DNA from: Nilaparvata lugens
Lineage: Eukaryota > Arthropoda > Insecta > Hemiptera > Delphacidae
DNA: 64,000 nt
Assembly: GCF_014356525.2 (NCBI RefSeq)
Contig: NC_052518.1
Span: forward strand, 35,601,705 to 35,665,704
Reading direction: 5' to 3'
Shown: piece after piece, positions 1 through 10,046 of the stretch
Position numbering within the stretch: position 1 is the stretch's first letter
How the letters are laid out: every line of letters starts with the position of its first letter
Translations under genes and position numbers: made by a program
The notes under the pieces: model-generated
What the model saw: only the letters and a program-made list of their open reading frames with translations
The model's database searches: none
Told to the model about the DNA's origin: nothing

Positions 1-165
1 CAGTGACAATCTTACAGGCTCATAATGATTGAAAAATGTGATATTTGGATCCCAGATTTTCAATAATAAGTAAAATAAAAGTTTTTTTATTATAAATTGC
101 ACAGAAAATTATATAAACTTCTAGAATTCAACGAAATGGTGATTAAATGTATACAAAATCTTTAA

Positions 166-190
166 TAATATTATTATTATTATTATTATA
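166..190. repeat. (ATT)n microsatellite
   Basis: Short run of ATT trinucleotides in AT-rich DNA. Nothing else is recognisable in the first 290 bases. Confidence 0.8.
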
Positions 191-294
191 ATGCTTTTCT
201 ACCCCAATCTTACAAGTACAACCACAGCCACATACTCTTCATTTACACCATAAGTGGTTGTGACACAACATTTGCCTTTTTCGGCCGAGGAAAA

Positions 295-947
295 TTGAAG
301 TTATGCTCTACACTCAAAACCTACCCACACCTGGAGGGCACAGTAAGCATTTTCAACAAACCCAATGCATCCCAACAGGAGGTGGTGGATGCAGGAGAAA
401 CTTTTCCGAGGACTCTGTTCAGTGGTGCAAGATTTAACCCTCAACCAACTGTGTTACCAACTCTTTGCCAAGTCTGCTTCTGGGAGTAAACTTAGCCTAC
501 CAAGACTCCCACCAACTGAGGATGTTGTTTGTCATCACTTATGCCGCTGCTATCACCCAATCCAATCTTGACAGCAAGTCAAAATGTCCAATGGATTGTG
601 GGTGGCCTGTGAGTGGTGATGGCAGTGTTCTTCAGCCTACATTTATGTCACAGCAGCCTGCACCAGAGTCTCTTCTGTACATTGTGTCCTGCAAATGTGA
701 GACTGGATGCATTGGGACATGTACATGCATCAAAGCAGGACTGAAATGTTCACCCATCTGCAGAAATTGCAATGAGGTAAAATGCAAAAATATACTGGAG
801 GCAACCCTTGAGAATGAAGGTGACCTATCCCCGGACTCTGGCAACCCTGAAAATGATGATGACAAAGAGGCCGGAAAAGCACCAGAGTTCCAGGAGAAAA
901 ACAAAGCACAACCTGGCCCATCCAAACGTCCATGGAGGCAACAATAA
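295..947 (+). pseudogene. Frameshifted CXC-domain (tesmin/TSO1-like) protein relic
   Basis: Three reading frames in succession carry one protein-like trail: frame 1 near 295-420, frame 2 near 420-570, and frame 3 from about 570 to the stop at 947. The last part has a dense cysteine cluster of pattern CxCxxxCxxxCxCxxxxxxCxxxCxxC (residues 76-102 counted from 465), preceded by a PAPESLL motif and followed by an acidic, proline-containing tail. This arrangement resembles the CXC cysteine motif of tesmin/TSO1 proteins as found in repetitive insect genes of mobile-element origin. At least two frameshifts separate the parts, so it should not encode a working protein. The family match is from memory of its general pattern; the cysteine spacing is seen directly. 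Confidence 0.6.
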
Positions 948-1670
948 TAGGGCATGACTTCCACAAAACTGGAGCAACTACTAGAGTAGCTTTTATAGTC
1001 CCTACTGGATTGAGTACCTGAGAGTGAGTTTATAGTCCAGTGAGAGTTGATGCAACGTTGCCAAATCAGCTATTTATGAATAAAAGTATATTCATATTTC
1101 ATATTTTAACCTGATGAATTGTTAACAACACTTGGTGTGGTGTTGGGGTGTTGGGATGGCACTCTGCTGTTTCATCCTCAACTGGGCTATTTTGATGAAA
1201 TCTACTCTAGTAAGTTGATAATTTTCACACTATAACACTGTATAATGTGCACTTTTCATTCCCAACAATGGCAATGTGTTTTAGCAATCAGCATCCAGTC
1301 TGAATTCATCCAAAAAAGTTAGCGCCAGATCATGAGTCTTATAAATTTGAATCACTACCCAAAAATATTCCTTTTTTTTGTTCCAACTCTATCATCAGTG
1401 ATTGTATTGACATCTTAGTAATATCCTAAGTTATTAAATGAATATTGATAACTTTTGTAAAATTTCCGACTGTAAGCTCTTTTGTTAGAATATTTACATT
1501 TCTTGGTTTAAGTTAATTTATTTTTAATTGATTGCATCAAATGAATTATACAAATGGACTTTGATGGCAACTCCCAAAATAGAATTTTTCTCGGGAGTGT
1601 CTTCTCAATAGAATAATTATTTCTTGTAGTAATGTTGTGTTTGTAATGAATGCTTATTGAGAAATAAAAT
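948..1670. other. Non-coding DNA, no gene seen
   Basis: No open frame or recognisable RNA. The last 110 bases lead into an AATAAA signal at 1663-1668 and a trinucleotide tail, so part of this stretch is probably the 3' end of a retroposon. Confidence 0.5.
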
Positions 1671-1706
1671 CATTATTATTATTATTATTATTACTATTAT
1701 TATTAC
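1663..1706 (+). repeat. Retroposon-like 3' end: AATAAA plus (ATT)n tail
   Basis: A polyadenylation-type AATAAA is followed at once by about twelve imperfect ATT units. Such tails are usual at the 3' end of some LINEs and SINEs. The body of the element is not identified. Confidence 0.4.
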
Positions 1707-2027
1707 AATCAAAAAATACCACATACAACTCTATAACAAGTAAAAAGGAAAACACATGGATTTAGAGATTTTTTGCAAAGTTGAAAAAAATTACCAATTT
1801 CCGACGACTTATAACTCGCTTCCTTTTGGAGATAGGAGAACATTAAGGTATGAAAATTGTAGAGAATTTAATGATATTCAAAAAAATATAGAACAAAAAT
1901 ATTGATTGAACAGTTGGTTTTGGAGATATCGTGAAAAAACTGAAGAAAGTACAAAAATCTCGTGGTTTTCAGGCTGCCAAAAGTTATGCCTTCAGAAATT
2001 GTGGTGGGAAACCATAGATTACTCTTA

Positions 2028-2240
2028 CTAGTACCCAAATGGACCGATTAAAACAATTAAATCAATTACCTTGATTTTTGTTTGGTCCGATGTACTATTT
2101 GATTGTATAATGGTACCTGCCTTATTTACAATACCTTTAGCAATATTACCCAATGTGGATAATAAACCACTACCTATCACCCCTTCCTGTCTGTGTGTGT
2201 TAGTCTTCTTTTTACTGGTATGACAGCGCAACTTTACCAT
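2028..2240 (-). CDS. Short Gly-rich hydrophobic protein of Polinton 1
   Basis: An open frame of 70 residues. It has a basic N-terminus (KKKTNTHR), then a Gly-rich amphipathic stretch (GVIGSGLLSTLGNIAKGIVNKAG, residues about 20-42, quoted here in outline only as Gly-rich), then a hydrophobic C-terminus. Basic plus Gly-rich amphipathic layout is reminiscent of small minor virion proteins of adenovirus/Polinton-type systems, but I see no diagnostic motif. It lies just downstream of the acidic-protein gene and on the same strand, as the last gene of the cluster. Function unknown. Confidence 0.35.
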   Translation of the reverse strand: MVKLRCHTSKKKTNTHRQEGVIGSGLLSTLGNIAKGIVNKAGTIIQSNSTSDQTKIKVIDLIVLIGPFGY

Positions 2241-2302
2241 CTTCCCATCTAGATTATCTCCAGAATACTAACAATAACTTAATTGCACTACCCACCCACC
2301 TA

Positions 2303-3307
2303 TCAATATATTATATGTGATTCTCTTAGTTCTTCTAAAATTGAATTTATTTCGATTGAATGAGAATTGTTACCAGCTTTATGTGATTTTAATAGCATTT
2401 GCAAACGTTTAACTAACTCATTTGGATCATCATAGTAAACATATGATCTATTATTTGTTATATTCTTTAAGAATTTCAAACCTTTCCCCATTGTTGAGCG
2501 TTTAGTTCTATGTGTTTTTAATGGGAATAGTTTTTGAACTAACAGCAATTTAATCCCATTATTCCTCTTTACATAACCCAGTCTGTTTAAATGTGCACCT
2601 GTTGCAATAAGAATCTTTTTATAATTGCGAGAATCATTCATGCTACAATAATCCTCATTTGGTCGCACCTTGAATAATAATTCTAGTATACCTCTTCTTA
2701 TTTTGAATTTACCTTTTCCAATAAAAATATGTTTATCTGAAAATGTGATCATGACTTTCTTTCCCATGGAGTATGAACTTGTTTTAGAATCATACTGTAT
2801 ACCTAATGTGATAGACTTCTTTTTTAACAAATGAAAATTATCCAAATAACTGCCAAGTATATCCTGTAACATGGTTTTCCTAATTAGAAAAGATTTGCTT
2901 AAAGGAGGTGGATCTAGCCCTCTGTCAATCTTCCCATCACTGAGATATTCGGATTCATCTTCATCATCATCATCACCATCATCTACAGAATCTTCATCAT
3001 CAGTTGGGTCTTCCTCTTTCTTAATATTGAATTTACCTTCAGAATCATTTATTCCATTTTTGATTTGTTTCTCAATTTTCATTGATGATTCTTTTAATTC
3101 TTGAAGAGGATTTATAATTGGTGCTAATCTTCTCTTCAAATTCAACTCTGATTCTGATTGCATACCTCGTAAAATATTATATTTTTCAACAATTGATTTT
3201 TTCAAATCATGAATTTTATTTGTTAACACATCTCTACCATCCCTCACATCTGTAATCTTTCCTATTCCTCTCTTCTCCACCATCATCTCACCTCGCCTAT
3301 TAAACAA
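2303..3307 (-). CDS. Acidic coiled-coil Polinton protein of unknown function
   Basis: An uninterrupted frame of 334 residues, one of the best preserved in the element. Residues about 25-85 are charged and coiled-coil-like; residues 98-121 are an acidic run rich in Asp and Glu; the C-terminal half (about 190-334) has a compact domain ending with a YYDDPNEL motif and a Gly-Asn-Asn turn near the C-terminus (GNNSHS). I associate this C-terminal domain with uncharacterised proteins carried by insect and cnidarian Polintons (a DUF-type family, possibly DUF8207), but cannot confirm this. The gene follows the ATPase on the same strand with about 85 bases between. A structural or DNA-associated virion role is a guess from gene order. 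Confidence 0.6.
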   Translation of the reverse strand: MFNRRGEMMVEKRGIGKITDVRDGRDVLTNKIHDLKKSIVEKYNILRGMQSESELNLKRRLAPIINPLQELKESSMKIEKQIKNGINDSEGKFNIKKEEDPTDDEDSVDDGDDDDEDESEYLSDGKIDRGLDPPPLSKSFLIRKTMLQDILGSYLDNFHLLKKKSITLGIQYDSKTSSYSMGKKVMITFSDKHIFIGKGKFKIRRGILELLFKVRPNEDYCSMNDSRNYKKILIATGAHLNRLGYVKRNNGIKLLLVQKLFPLKTHRTKRSTMGKGLKFLKNITNNRSYVYYDDPNELVKRLQMLLKSHKAGNNSHSIEINSILEELRESHIIY

Positions 3308-3392
3308 TCTTACTCACTTACATATTTACAGCAAACACTCAATAAAAGTACTGTTTGCCAACTAACTCAATATTATAATTTATTCTGCTAAA

Positions 3393-4066
3393 CTAACTCT
3401 CCATGTTTATATGTTTATCACTGAACTTTGTTGGATCTAAGAATGTGTCCAAATTCAATCTATACCTACCATCATGCAACTTATAATCAGTACAAATAGT
3501 GATGAAATTATGTCCATTACCCTTTATCCAAACATCTGAACACATATTTTTGAAAGTGTTAAAGTTCATATCGGACTCTGCAAAATCTCTATGGACTAGC
3601 TTCAAAGAAAGTAAGTCTATTCGAAAAATCAAAATCAGATTTGTAATTTCTCTGATTATATGCTCAGCTATAGTCGCATAGGACTGGTTAAGATATATCA
3701 CATCAATATTCATATGTCTCCCCATGCTAAAATAATCTCGAATACATGCAACTTTCTACAATTGCAAGTCATCAAAAATCACCAAACTATCCTTTTCTAA
3801 ATCATTTGGATTTGGTATGCTTGAAATATCATTTGACATACAAAACTTTATGAATTTCAGTGTGGAGTAGACTTTTCCAAAAATACATACTTGGGCTGAT
3901 ATAAGGATTTACTAAACAAATATAAGCTTTGAAAACATAATGTTTTTCTATGGAAAATAAGGTTTAGGAGGATGTTTGTCTTATCAGAAGAAGAACCACC
4001 AACAATTATTGATCGGATATGATTTGGAAAAAGCATGCCATGCTTACTTTTGTTCATGTCAGCCAT
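3393..4066 (-). pseudogene. Packaging-type (FtsK/HerA-like) ATPase of Polinton 1, broken
   Basis: The N-terminal frame (4066 to 3857) has a Walker-A-like loop at residues 23-30 reading GGSSSDKT: the glycine before Lys-Thr is replaced by Asp. The trail then shifts frame near 3865 and continues with a hydrophobic strand ending in acidic residues (LVIFDD, Walker B), an in-frame TAG at 3756-3758, and a GRH...YLNQSY segment typical of Polinton and NCLDV packaging ATPases. The C-terminal part (3725 to 3393) is open. In intact elements this enzyme pumps DNA into the capsid. One frameshift, one stop and the altered P-loop show that this copy is dead. Confidence 0.75.
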
Positions 4067-4123
4067 TTTTGTAGTGACAATTAGTTCATCAAAATTTAAA
4101 ATAGGAATTTAAACTTCATCTCC

Positions 4124-4465
4124 ATGTACATTTTCATCTTTCTTCAGATTCTGTTCATCATTCATGTCTTATGTGTTCATGAACACACTTCACCTATGAT
4201 TAACAGTTCAAACACAGGTTTTTCACAAATAATACATAATCAAGATGGAATGCTATTATATTTACCTCTTAAAAAATTACATACACTACATTCAGAGAAT
4301 AACATAATATTCCAGAATATACACTCATCTTCTACTGTAAAAAAGTATTCTACAAAACATGCTACCCTTGCTAATGATACAATTTTCTATGTTCATGTTA
4401 AAAACATAATAATAACTGTTACAAGCAAACGAATTAACTATATATATTCAATTTTTAATTACTAA
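4124..4465 (+). CDS. Hypothetical secreted or membrane protein, opposite strand within Polinton 1
   Basis: A frame of 113 residues running against its neighbours. The first 18 residues (rich in Ile, Phe, Leu) look like a signal peptide or membrane anchor; the rest is Asn/Ser/His-rich with NSS and NDT N-glycosylation-type sites. It occupies the gap between the ATPase and the next minus-strand gene, so it is not a shadow of a recognised gene. It could be the N-terminal part of an envelope-like or other surface protein, but no family motif is visible, and chance is possible in AT-rich DNA. Confidence 0.3.
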   Translation: MYIFIFLQILFIIHVLCVHEHTSPMINSSNTGFSQIIHNQDGMLLYLPLKKLHTLHSENNIIFQNIHSSSTVKKYSTKHATLANDTIFYVHVKNIIITVTSKRINYIYSIFNY

Positions 4466-4499
4466 ATTTTTTCAATTTATAATGTACTAACAGTTGATT

Positions 4500-4907
4500 T
4501 TAGAAAAAGCTTTTCCATTTTGTCTTGAAATCAATGTAAGCTAGATTTGTCCATTTAATCATTGTTTCCATAAAAAGTTTATCTGTATCCATATCTGGTT
4601 CTGCTCTTTCTTTGATGAATTCCTTAATTTTATAAACAGAATATGATAATGAATTACTAAAACATTGTTCAGGAAGCTCATAGGCAGATTTCCTCCATAT
4701 CCTTTCACTCAGTAATTTGCTACCAGAATAACATACACTCAAATGTAGCTGTCTTTCTGAATCACTTTTTCCTGGTCTCACAAACCATAGAAATTCATCA
4801 AGGTCTACATAGTTGTTTCTGTAATTCGCTATAAAATCAACAAAACTCATGAGAATGTCACACATACAACATTGATAACGTGGAATTATGCTAGCTATGA
4901 TATCCAT
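4500..4907 (-). CDS. Hypothetical Polinton gene, 135 residues
   Basis: An open frame that extends upstream to 4991, but the Met at 4907 is the likelier start because the upstream codons overlap the preceding gene's 3' end. The protein has a Cys pair near the N-terminus (CCMC), a central LDEFLWFVRPGKS segment and a charged C-terminal half ending in Lys/Phe. I recognise no domain. It is the last of four small same-strand genes between the integrase and the ATPase, tightly spaced, which suggests one transcription unit. Confidence 0.45.
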   Translation of the reverse strand: MDIIASIIPRYQCCMCDILMSFVDFIANYRNNYVDLDEFLWFVRPGKSDSERQLHLSVCYSGSKLLSERIWRKSAYELPEQCFSNSLSYSVYKIKEFIKERAEPDMDTDKLFMETMIKWTNLAYIDFKTKWKSFF

Positions 4908-4957
4908 GTCTCTGGAAGCGAATATAATAACAATATTAGTATAATTGATACAGACAA

Positions 4958-5167
4958 TTACTCTTTTTTTAATCCTGCTTCTAGACCACACTGTTCTAAT
5001 AAATTATAAGAAAAATCGTCACCACCTGATTTTAAAGTTTCATTTTTATTTATATGCTTTTGTATGATAGATACTTTCATAGCTAGAAAAGAACAGGGAC
5101 ATGTATCTGTTACATCAGGACAGCGTTTCCCTTCACGTTTCAACTTATCAAAATCTATTTTTGACAT
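4958..5167 (-). CDS. Small Cys-containing Polinton protein, copy B
   Basis: A frame of 69 residues. It carries CPCSF followed about 38 residues later by a C-terminal signature LLEQCGLEAGL. The same arrangement (C-x-C-S, then L-x-x-C-G-[IL]-x-x-G-L) is in the gene at 5405-5737, so the two look like diverged paralogues produced by duplication inside the element. Function unknown; the paired cysteines could bind metal or form disulphides. The 3' end overlaps the upstream extension of the next gene. Confidence 0.5.
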   Translation of the reverse strand: MSKIDFDKLKREGKRCPDVTDTCPCSFLAMKVSIIQKHINKNETLKSGGDDFSYNLLEQCGLEAGLKKE

Positions 5168-5178
5168 ATAACAGAATC

Positions 5179-5343
5179 TTAAATGTCCAACTTTCTTTTA
5201 GCCCTTCCATCTAAAAACAAAAGATAGTCCTCCAATGTAAGACCTGAATTTGCATAATCCTTTAAGCTATCAATAAGATTGTCCAATAACACTGTTAGAC
5301 TACAATGGTGAGCTTCCAATTTGAAATTTGCAGTAGACGTCAT
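5179..5343 (-). CDS. Small hypothetical protein, 54 residues
   Basis: A short frame with ATG at 5343 and TAA at 5179-5181, lying exactly between the two paralogous Cys-containing genes with short gaps on both sides. The product is Leu-rich and helix-like in the middle, with LTLEDYLLFLDGRAKRK near its C-terminus. No family recognised. Support comes from position, from filling the gap, and from coding-like composition. Confidence 0.35.
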   Translation of the reverse strand: MTSTANFKLEAHHCSLTVLLDNLIDSLKDYANSGLTLEDYLLFLDGRAKRKLDI

Positions 5344-5404
5344 AATCTGAAATAATATATATACATTTCACCTTCAAATTTCATCCTTTCATATCATCTT
5401 AGAA

Positions 5405-5737
5405 CTAGTCTTCATCATAAAATAATCCAACATCTATACCACAAATTTTAATAAGTTTTCTTGCAAATTCTTTTCCCACATGATGATCTTCAAACATATC
5501 ATCACTCAGATATTCTTTTAACTTTTGCATTGCTGAAGATAGTTTTGAGCATTCACATTGATTTCTCTTGCAATAACCCCAATGACCAAATTTCCTATTT
5601 ACATCATTCAAATTCCAGATGAGCTCATTGAGAAGGAAATCATGTCCAACATATTTTTCCATCTCAGTTATAATATTACGAAGAAGCTCTACTGGAATAC
5701 CCTATTTGAGCATTGTCGTGGGAATGTGTGACTCCAT
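5405..5737 (-). pseudogene. Small Cys-containing Polinton protein, copy A, one stop
   Basis: From a Met at 5737 the frame meets one TAG at 5702-5704 and then stays open to 5405. Starting from the next Met (5662) it gives 85 residues. Features: CKRNQCECS cluster, a helical middle, and the C-terminal signature LIKICGIDVGL. This matches the pattern in the gene at 4958-5167. It lies directly downstream of the integrase-chromodomain gene on the same strand. Whether the TAG is a true lesion or the real start is the later Met cannot be settled here. Confidence 0.5.
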
Positions 5738-5763
5738 ATCTGAAAAATACATATCTATTATTA

Positions 5764-6681
5764 TTAATTCAAAGTGAGATCTTTTTTATCAATCCAACTT
5801 GGTTCTATAAACCCAAACCATTTAACTAAAACCTTTCGCCCCTTACATCTCAATACCTTTTCAACTAAGTAAACATTTTTATCAGATTCATTTAATTGAG
5901 TTCTTTGTAATTCTTGTTCATAAAACCTTCCAATAATATTTTCGCCAGACAGATCCCTTTATGAATATGTTGATGGTATTATAGCATGAACTCCAACTAT
6001 TTCAAATAATTCTAAACTCCAATTAATTTCATAGGCTTTTTCAAAGAATTTATTGTATTTAGAAATCCTCACTATATCACCTAACCCGAATTTGGGATGA
6101 ATAGGTTCATGTTTCAATGTTACTTCAGCTGGTTTCATTTTGATAGTTGAATGACATGAATTATTATATTGATCAACAATCTTGTCTTACCAAGATTCCC
6201 ATTTATAATTGCCAGTTGCAGTGAAATAATGATATATGCGCGACTTTAGAGTTCTGTTGAAACGTTCAATGAATGCTGCATGAGAATTGGAGTAGACACT
6301 ATAGTGATGTATCTTATAATGTTGTAGTAGAGCCTTTACTTGAGAATTATAAAATTCCTTCCCATTGTCTGTACAAAATAGCTTGATGCTGAGATTTCTC
6401 TCAAATATCAGTCTTAAAGCATCACTCACTTCATGAGCTGTTTTCATCTTCAGTGGCACAGCATATGCAAACTTTGTAAATGCATTTATAACAGTTAAAA
6501 TATATTTATACTTTGAATTTATTTCAACAAAATCCCCCATTTCTATAAGGTCTGCCTGTAACATGTCATTAACCCCTTTTAGAATATAACTCCTTCTCAT
6601 AAAGTTTTTACGGACAGGTTTATGCAACTCATTTGCCAACTGCTCTTGTACATTGCTCATTTTATCCTGTTCTCTTTTCAA
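5764..6681 (-). pseudogene. Retroviral-type integrase with C-terminal chromodomain (Polinton 1)
   Basis: The core domain is open from 6681 to the first TAA at 6187-6189. The catalytic triad is visible: D44 (LQADLIEMG), D105 (CTDNGKEF) and E139 (FIERFNRTLK), spacing about 33 residues between the last two. In the same frame beyond that stop the protein continues through an SH3-like DNA-binding segment and a second TAA at 5959-5961, ending at 5764 with a chromodomain-like stretch (VEKVLR, then VLVKWFGF, then PSWI). rve plus chromodomain is the classic Polinton integrase layout; it joins element ends to target DNA and makes 6-bp duplications. Two in-frame stops inactivate it, though all three catalytic acids remain. 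Confidence 0.85.
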
Positions 6682-6784
6682 CTAGCAGATGGATACTAAA
6701 GTCTCAATCATATCCACGCTTCTTCTATACACATATTGATCACAATCAATATGGTTGAGGTTATCCTGTTCACTGCATTGGGAT

Positions 6785-9358
6785 TTACTGTACCAACACT
6801 TCTTCTGTATCATTTCCATCATTATCTTCTTCAGCTACATTCAACTCTTTTTCGAGTCTAATATGATGTTCAATCTGATTATGTCCCCAGGCTAGTGTAT
6901 TGATATTATTGGGTAGAATAGAGCATTTGTCATCAAGTGGGGAAATAGCTATTTTTGATATCCCAATCTCAAAAACATTATGCAGATATGAACGTAATAT
7001 GTTGGATGATTCATAATGAATCTTCCTATTGAATAGACAAACCTTATATATTTCAAATTTCAAATTATTATCAATTATATAACATGACTCACCTTTAGCT
7101 ATATTCTTATAAGCGATTTGATTCGATTTATCCACATATAAGAAAGAATAAAGCTTTGGTCTCAAACCTGAGAATTTTGTTATTATTTGCAAACACATTT
7201 CATCCTTCATGACACCAAGTTTCCTGTAATTGGTTAAACTATAACATTTGTGGGTGGGAGGGTATCCACTCGTATGAAATAAATGTGAATTATTTCTCAT
7301 ATCCTCATAAAAATCATCTGTTTCTATATGATGAAGAAAAGAATCTGTGTCAGACATGGGTATTTTCACCCTTCGGTAATCATACATTTGGAGAATCTTA
7401 TTATAATGAAAGTCATACATAACTAGTTTGCTCAAATCTAGAACTGTTAACCCACAATAAATTGGTCGGTTCAATACAATATCATACTTTTTCAACTCCA
7501 CTCCAATCACATTTGCATTAAACATATTCCACCACTTTACATTTGGGCATGATAATACTCTTTCTAATCGCTTGTCATCTGTAATCAATCTCATATTCAA
7601 TCTATTTCTAACACATTCAATTAATTTCCCATACATCAAGTTCGTAAGATTCTTGTACTGTGTTGATTCAAATACGTTTTTACTCTCCTGACTATGTTTT
7701 GTATTGAGGTCAATATATTCTTTCAACCAAGCAGATTGGCTGAAAGCAATAATACGATGAGTTTTTGTTAATTCCATTCCCAGTGAAGAATTTAAAATTT
7801 GTAAACTGTCTATGAATCTAATATGACCTAAACTGATTGTTAAAAAATTTCCACTGCTATTAGCAATGCATCTCAATTTATTGTTATTGAAAGCTAAAGC
7901 TTGTATTACAAAATTACTATTATACCCTCTAAGATTATGGAATACACAAGGAATGAAAGTAGGTTTCTTAGCATTGAGTTTACATGTTGCATGAGCAGCT
8001 TTTTCAAAACGACCAGTAGCATGATTGTGATCCTTCACCTTAATATTGGCAGATGTAAAAGGTTTTTGACAAAATCTGCATGTTTGTGCATTATCGAACA
8101 TAGATTGTTCTTGTTCTGTTAAGTCAAACATAGGCATTTTCACAATCAAATCCTTGTAGAGTTCATCACCAATATTAGTTACATGTTCCAAGAATTTTCC
8201 AATAATATTTTCACCTACAAAGTTTGCTCTATACAAATATGGACCCATACAAATCTCTCTATTCTCATTCAGAACAACAAAAGCATAGCTGCAAGTGATA
8301 TGTCTGGTGCGTTTTTCAGTATAAGACCTCGATCTTTGTGACTCACCCTCACCTGAGCTATCTCTGACTTTTTCTACTTCTTCCTCTTCTTCTTCATTAT
8401 TTATTGGTATCATAAAAGACTCAAAATCTGCATATATTATATACTTACAGTTTTTTGTAAATGCATAGTTTGTAAACTCAAGAATGTTCTTCCCAGGCTT
8501 TGGAAGACTGACTTTCTGTTTGCCAAATTTGCTACAAATTTCAATGTTGTTGTAAATTAAACTTGCCATCAATATTAGTTCTCTTATTTGATGTAAACCG
8601 GTGAAAACAGAGAGGACATATATGAACAGATTTTCCACCATTTGTTAAATGACATAAAAGATGGCTAAGCCCATTCTTATTCTGACTTGTGTTTATAAGA
8701 ACATAATTCGAACGGTTTGGGTAACATTCTCTGAATAGCAGAAGCAAATGTATATTATACTCTCTCTCTCTCTCTGTGTAGTCACACAGTTTGGGAAAAA
8801 CTTCTTATGGGCGCTGTCATAGGCGATGACAGTTATGCTTACATTTGGGTTTAATCCTTCAAATTTTAAAATATCATGTGAAGAAATTGGAAATTCTATA
8901 GAATCAGTTCTAAGTTCACTTTCAAATTGTTTCAAGTATTGAACATTCAAATCACTACGTCTATAATGTAAAAAAGCCAAGATGCTCCAAAGAAAACAAT
9001 ATGAATCATTATTTTTAATGTTTATCAGAACTCTCTTGTTGACAAGTTCTGGCAGTGTTTCTATATAATATGTTGGATCACCACCATAAATGGGATTTGA
9101 TTTTATAAAATTGACATCTAAATTTAAAATACAATTCACCACTCAACCAGAACCATGAGAAACAAATCGCTCCAAACCTGTATTTAACTTACTAGATGCT
9201 TAATCAAATTGATGTATTAATTCATCAGTATTTTGATTTATATAATTAATATTATAAGATGTGCTATGAAATGTTGCAATTGTCTCCACATTCATAGTCT
9301 GTTCTTGACAATCCAATGTTGGCGGTAAAGGTGCTATTTTTATCAGATGAACTTTTAC
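6785..9358 (-). pseudogene. Protein-primed family-B DNA polymerase of Polinton 1, internally deleted
   Basis: The trail starts near 9358 with an N-terminal domain (stops TAA 9200-9202 and TGA 9143-9145), passes a Cys-Phe-Leu-Trp segment, shifts frame around a (CT)n tract at 8760-8775 and again near 8560 inside a zinc-finger-like CPLC...H...C region, then stays open for over 600 codons to 6785. In that frame (from 8641): Exo I ADFES at residues 71-75, an HNH/endonuclease-VII-like zinc segment at 188-222, Exo II region near 230-285, palm motif B (LMYGK, 335-339) and motif C DTDS at 431-434. The region expected between about residues 300 and 325, with Exo III and palm motif A, is absent, so several hundred residues are lost in frame. 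The enzyme would replicate the element but cannot work here. Confidence 0.85.
8760..8775. repeat. (CT)n microsatellite inside the polymerase gene
   Basis: Eight CT units lie exactly where the N-terminal polymerase frame degenerates into RERE codons and the trail changes frame. Slippage here is a likely cause of one frameshift. Confidence 0.8.
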
Positions 9359-9587
9359 AGCAATAAACCAATGTATGTTCCCATCAGAAAATCACTGAAT
9401 CATTGATTGAAATGTTGAATATTGTTTCTTTTGAAGTTGTTGAAATCAACTGTAAATCCAACTGGGTTTCAATTAATGAAAATCTATATTCAACAAAATT
9501 TTCATTAATAGCTGTAGCTTTTTCTAATGTATATTCCATAATACTCTTATAGTAAATAATAATCAGATCTCACCAGTCTAGTGTTTT

Positions 9588-9851
9588 CTACTGTTGAGTG
9601 TTTGCTCTTGATGGGAATCCCTTGATGATACCTTGTCTAGTATAGTCAAAGTTTGCTGTTAGATGACTCCCTGATGTAGTGATCAAAAGTTCACTGTTCT
9701 CTGCAAACGTGTGATGTTTTTTGATAATCACTATTGCTGATGGGATGATGCTTGCTTTGATTGGTAAAGTTGGAATTTGTTGTTTGTAAAATAAGGTGAT
9801 ATCCTGGACAAGTTTGAATGATTTGATATGAAAAAGATGATCAGAAATCAA
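9588..9851 (-). CDS. Hypothetical protein upstream of the polymerase
   Basis: A frame of 87 residues on the polymerase strand, followed in the next few hundred bases by a further 51-codon frame starting near 9540. The product has mixed hydrophobic strands (LLITTSGSHLTANFDYTRQG) and no recognised motif. Upstream are a possible donor site (AAG|GTAAGG at about 9908-9916) and a TATA box, so it may be the first coding exon of an early transcript. It could also be the decayed start of a longer protein. Confidence 0.35.
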   Translation of the reverse strand: MISDHLFHIKSFKLVQDITLFYKQQIPTLPIKASIIPSAIVIIKKHHTFAENSELLITTSGSHLTANFDYTRQGIIKGFPSRANTQQ

Positions 9852-9969
9852 ATCGAAATAAGTATTTGATGTATGTATATTATATTTATTGTATAGTTTT
9901 GAAAGGCCTTACCTTATTCCTTGGATTCGCTTGATTGGTGGTTCTGTATGAATCTCACATTGAACACTG

Positions 9970-10012
9970 GGTGAAGACTGGAGGTTGAGTGGAAAAGCTG
10001 GTCTATTTTATA
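9970..10012 (-). promoter_or_regulatory. TATA box and presumed start region for minus-strand Polinton genes
   Basis: TATAAAA on the minus strand at 10006-10012, with a purine/pyrimidine start-like CCAGTC about 30 bases downstream (near 9975) and a consensus splice donor about 65 bases beyond. All minus-strand genes of the element lie downstream. Position and spacing fit a core promoter; this is inference from motif and gene order. Confidence 0.4.
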
Positions 10013-10046
10013 GTAGGCCACTTACAAAAAGTAAAAATGAAATTTA

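Noticed and set aside
2871..3104. A Ser-rich frame on the plus strand
   Set aside because: It is the antisense of the Asp/Glu run in the minus-strand acidic protein.
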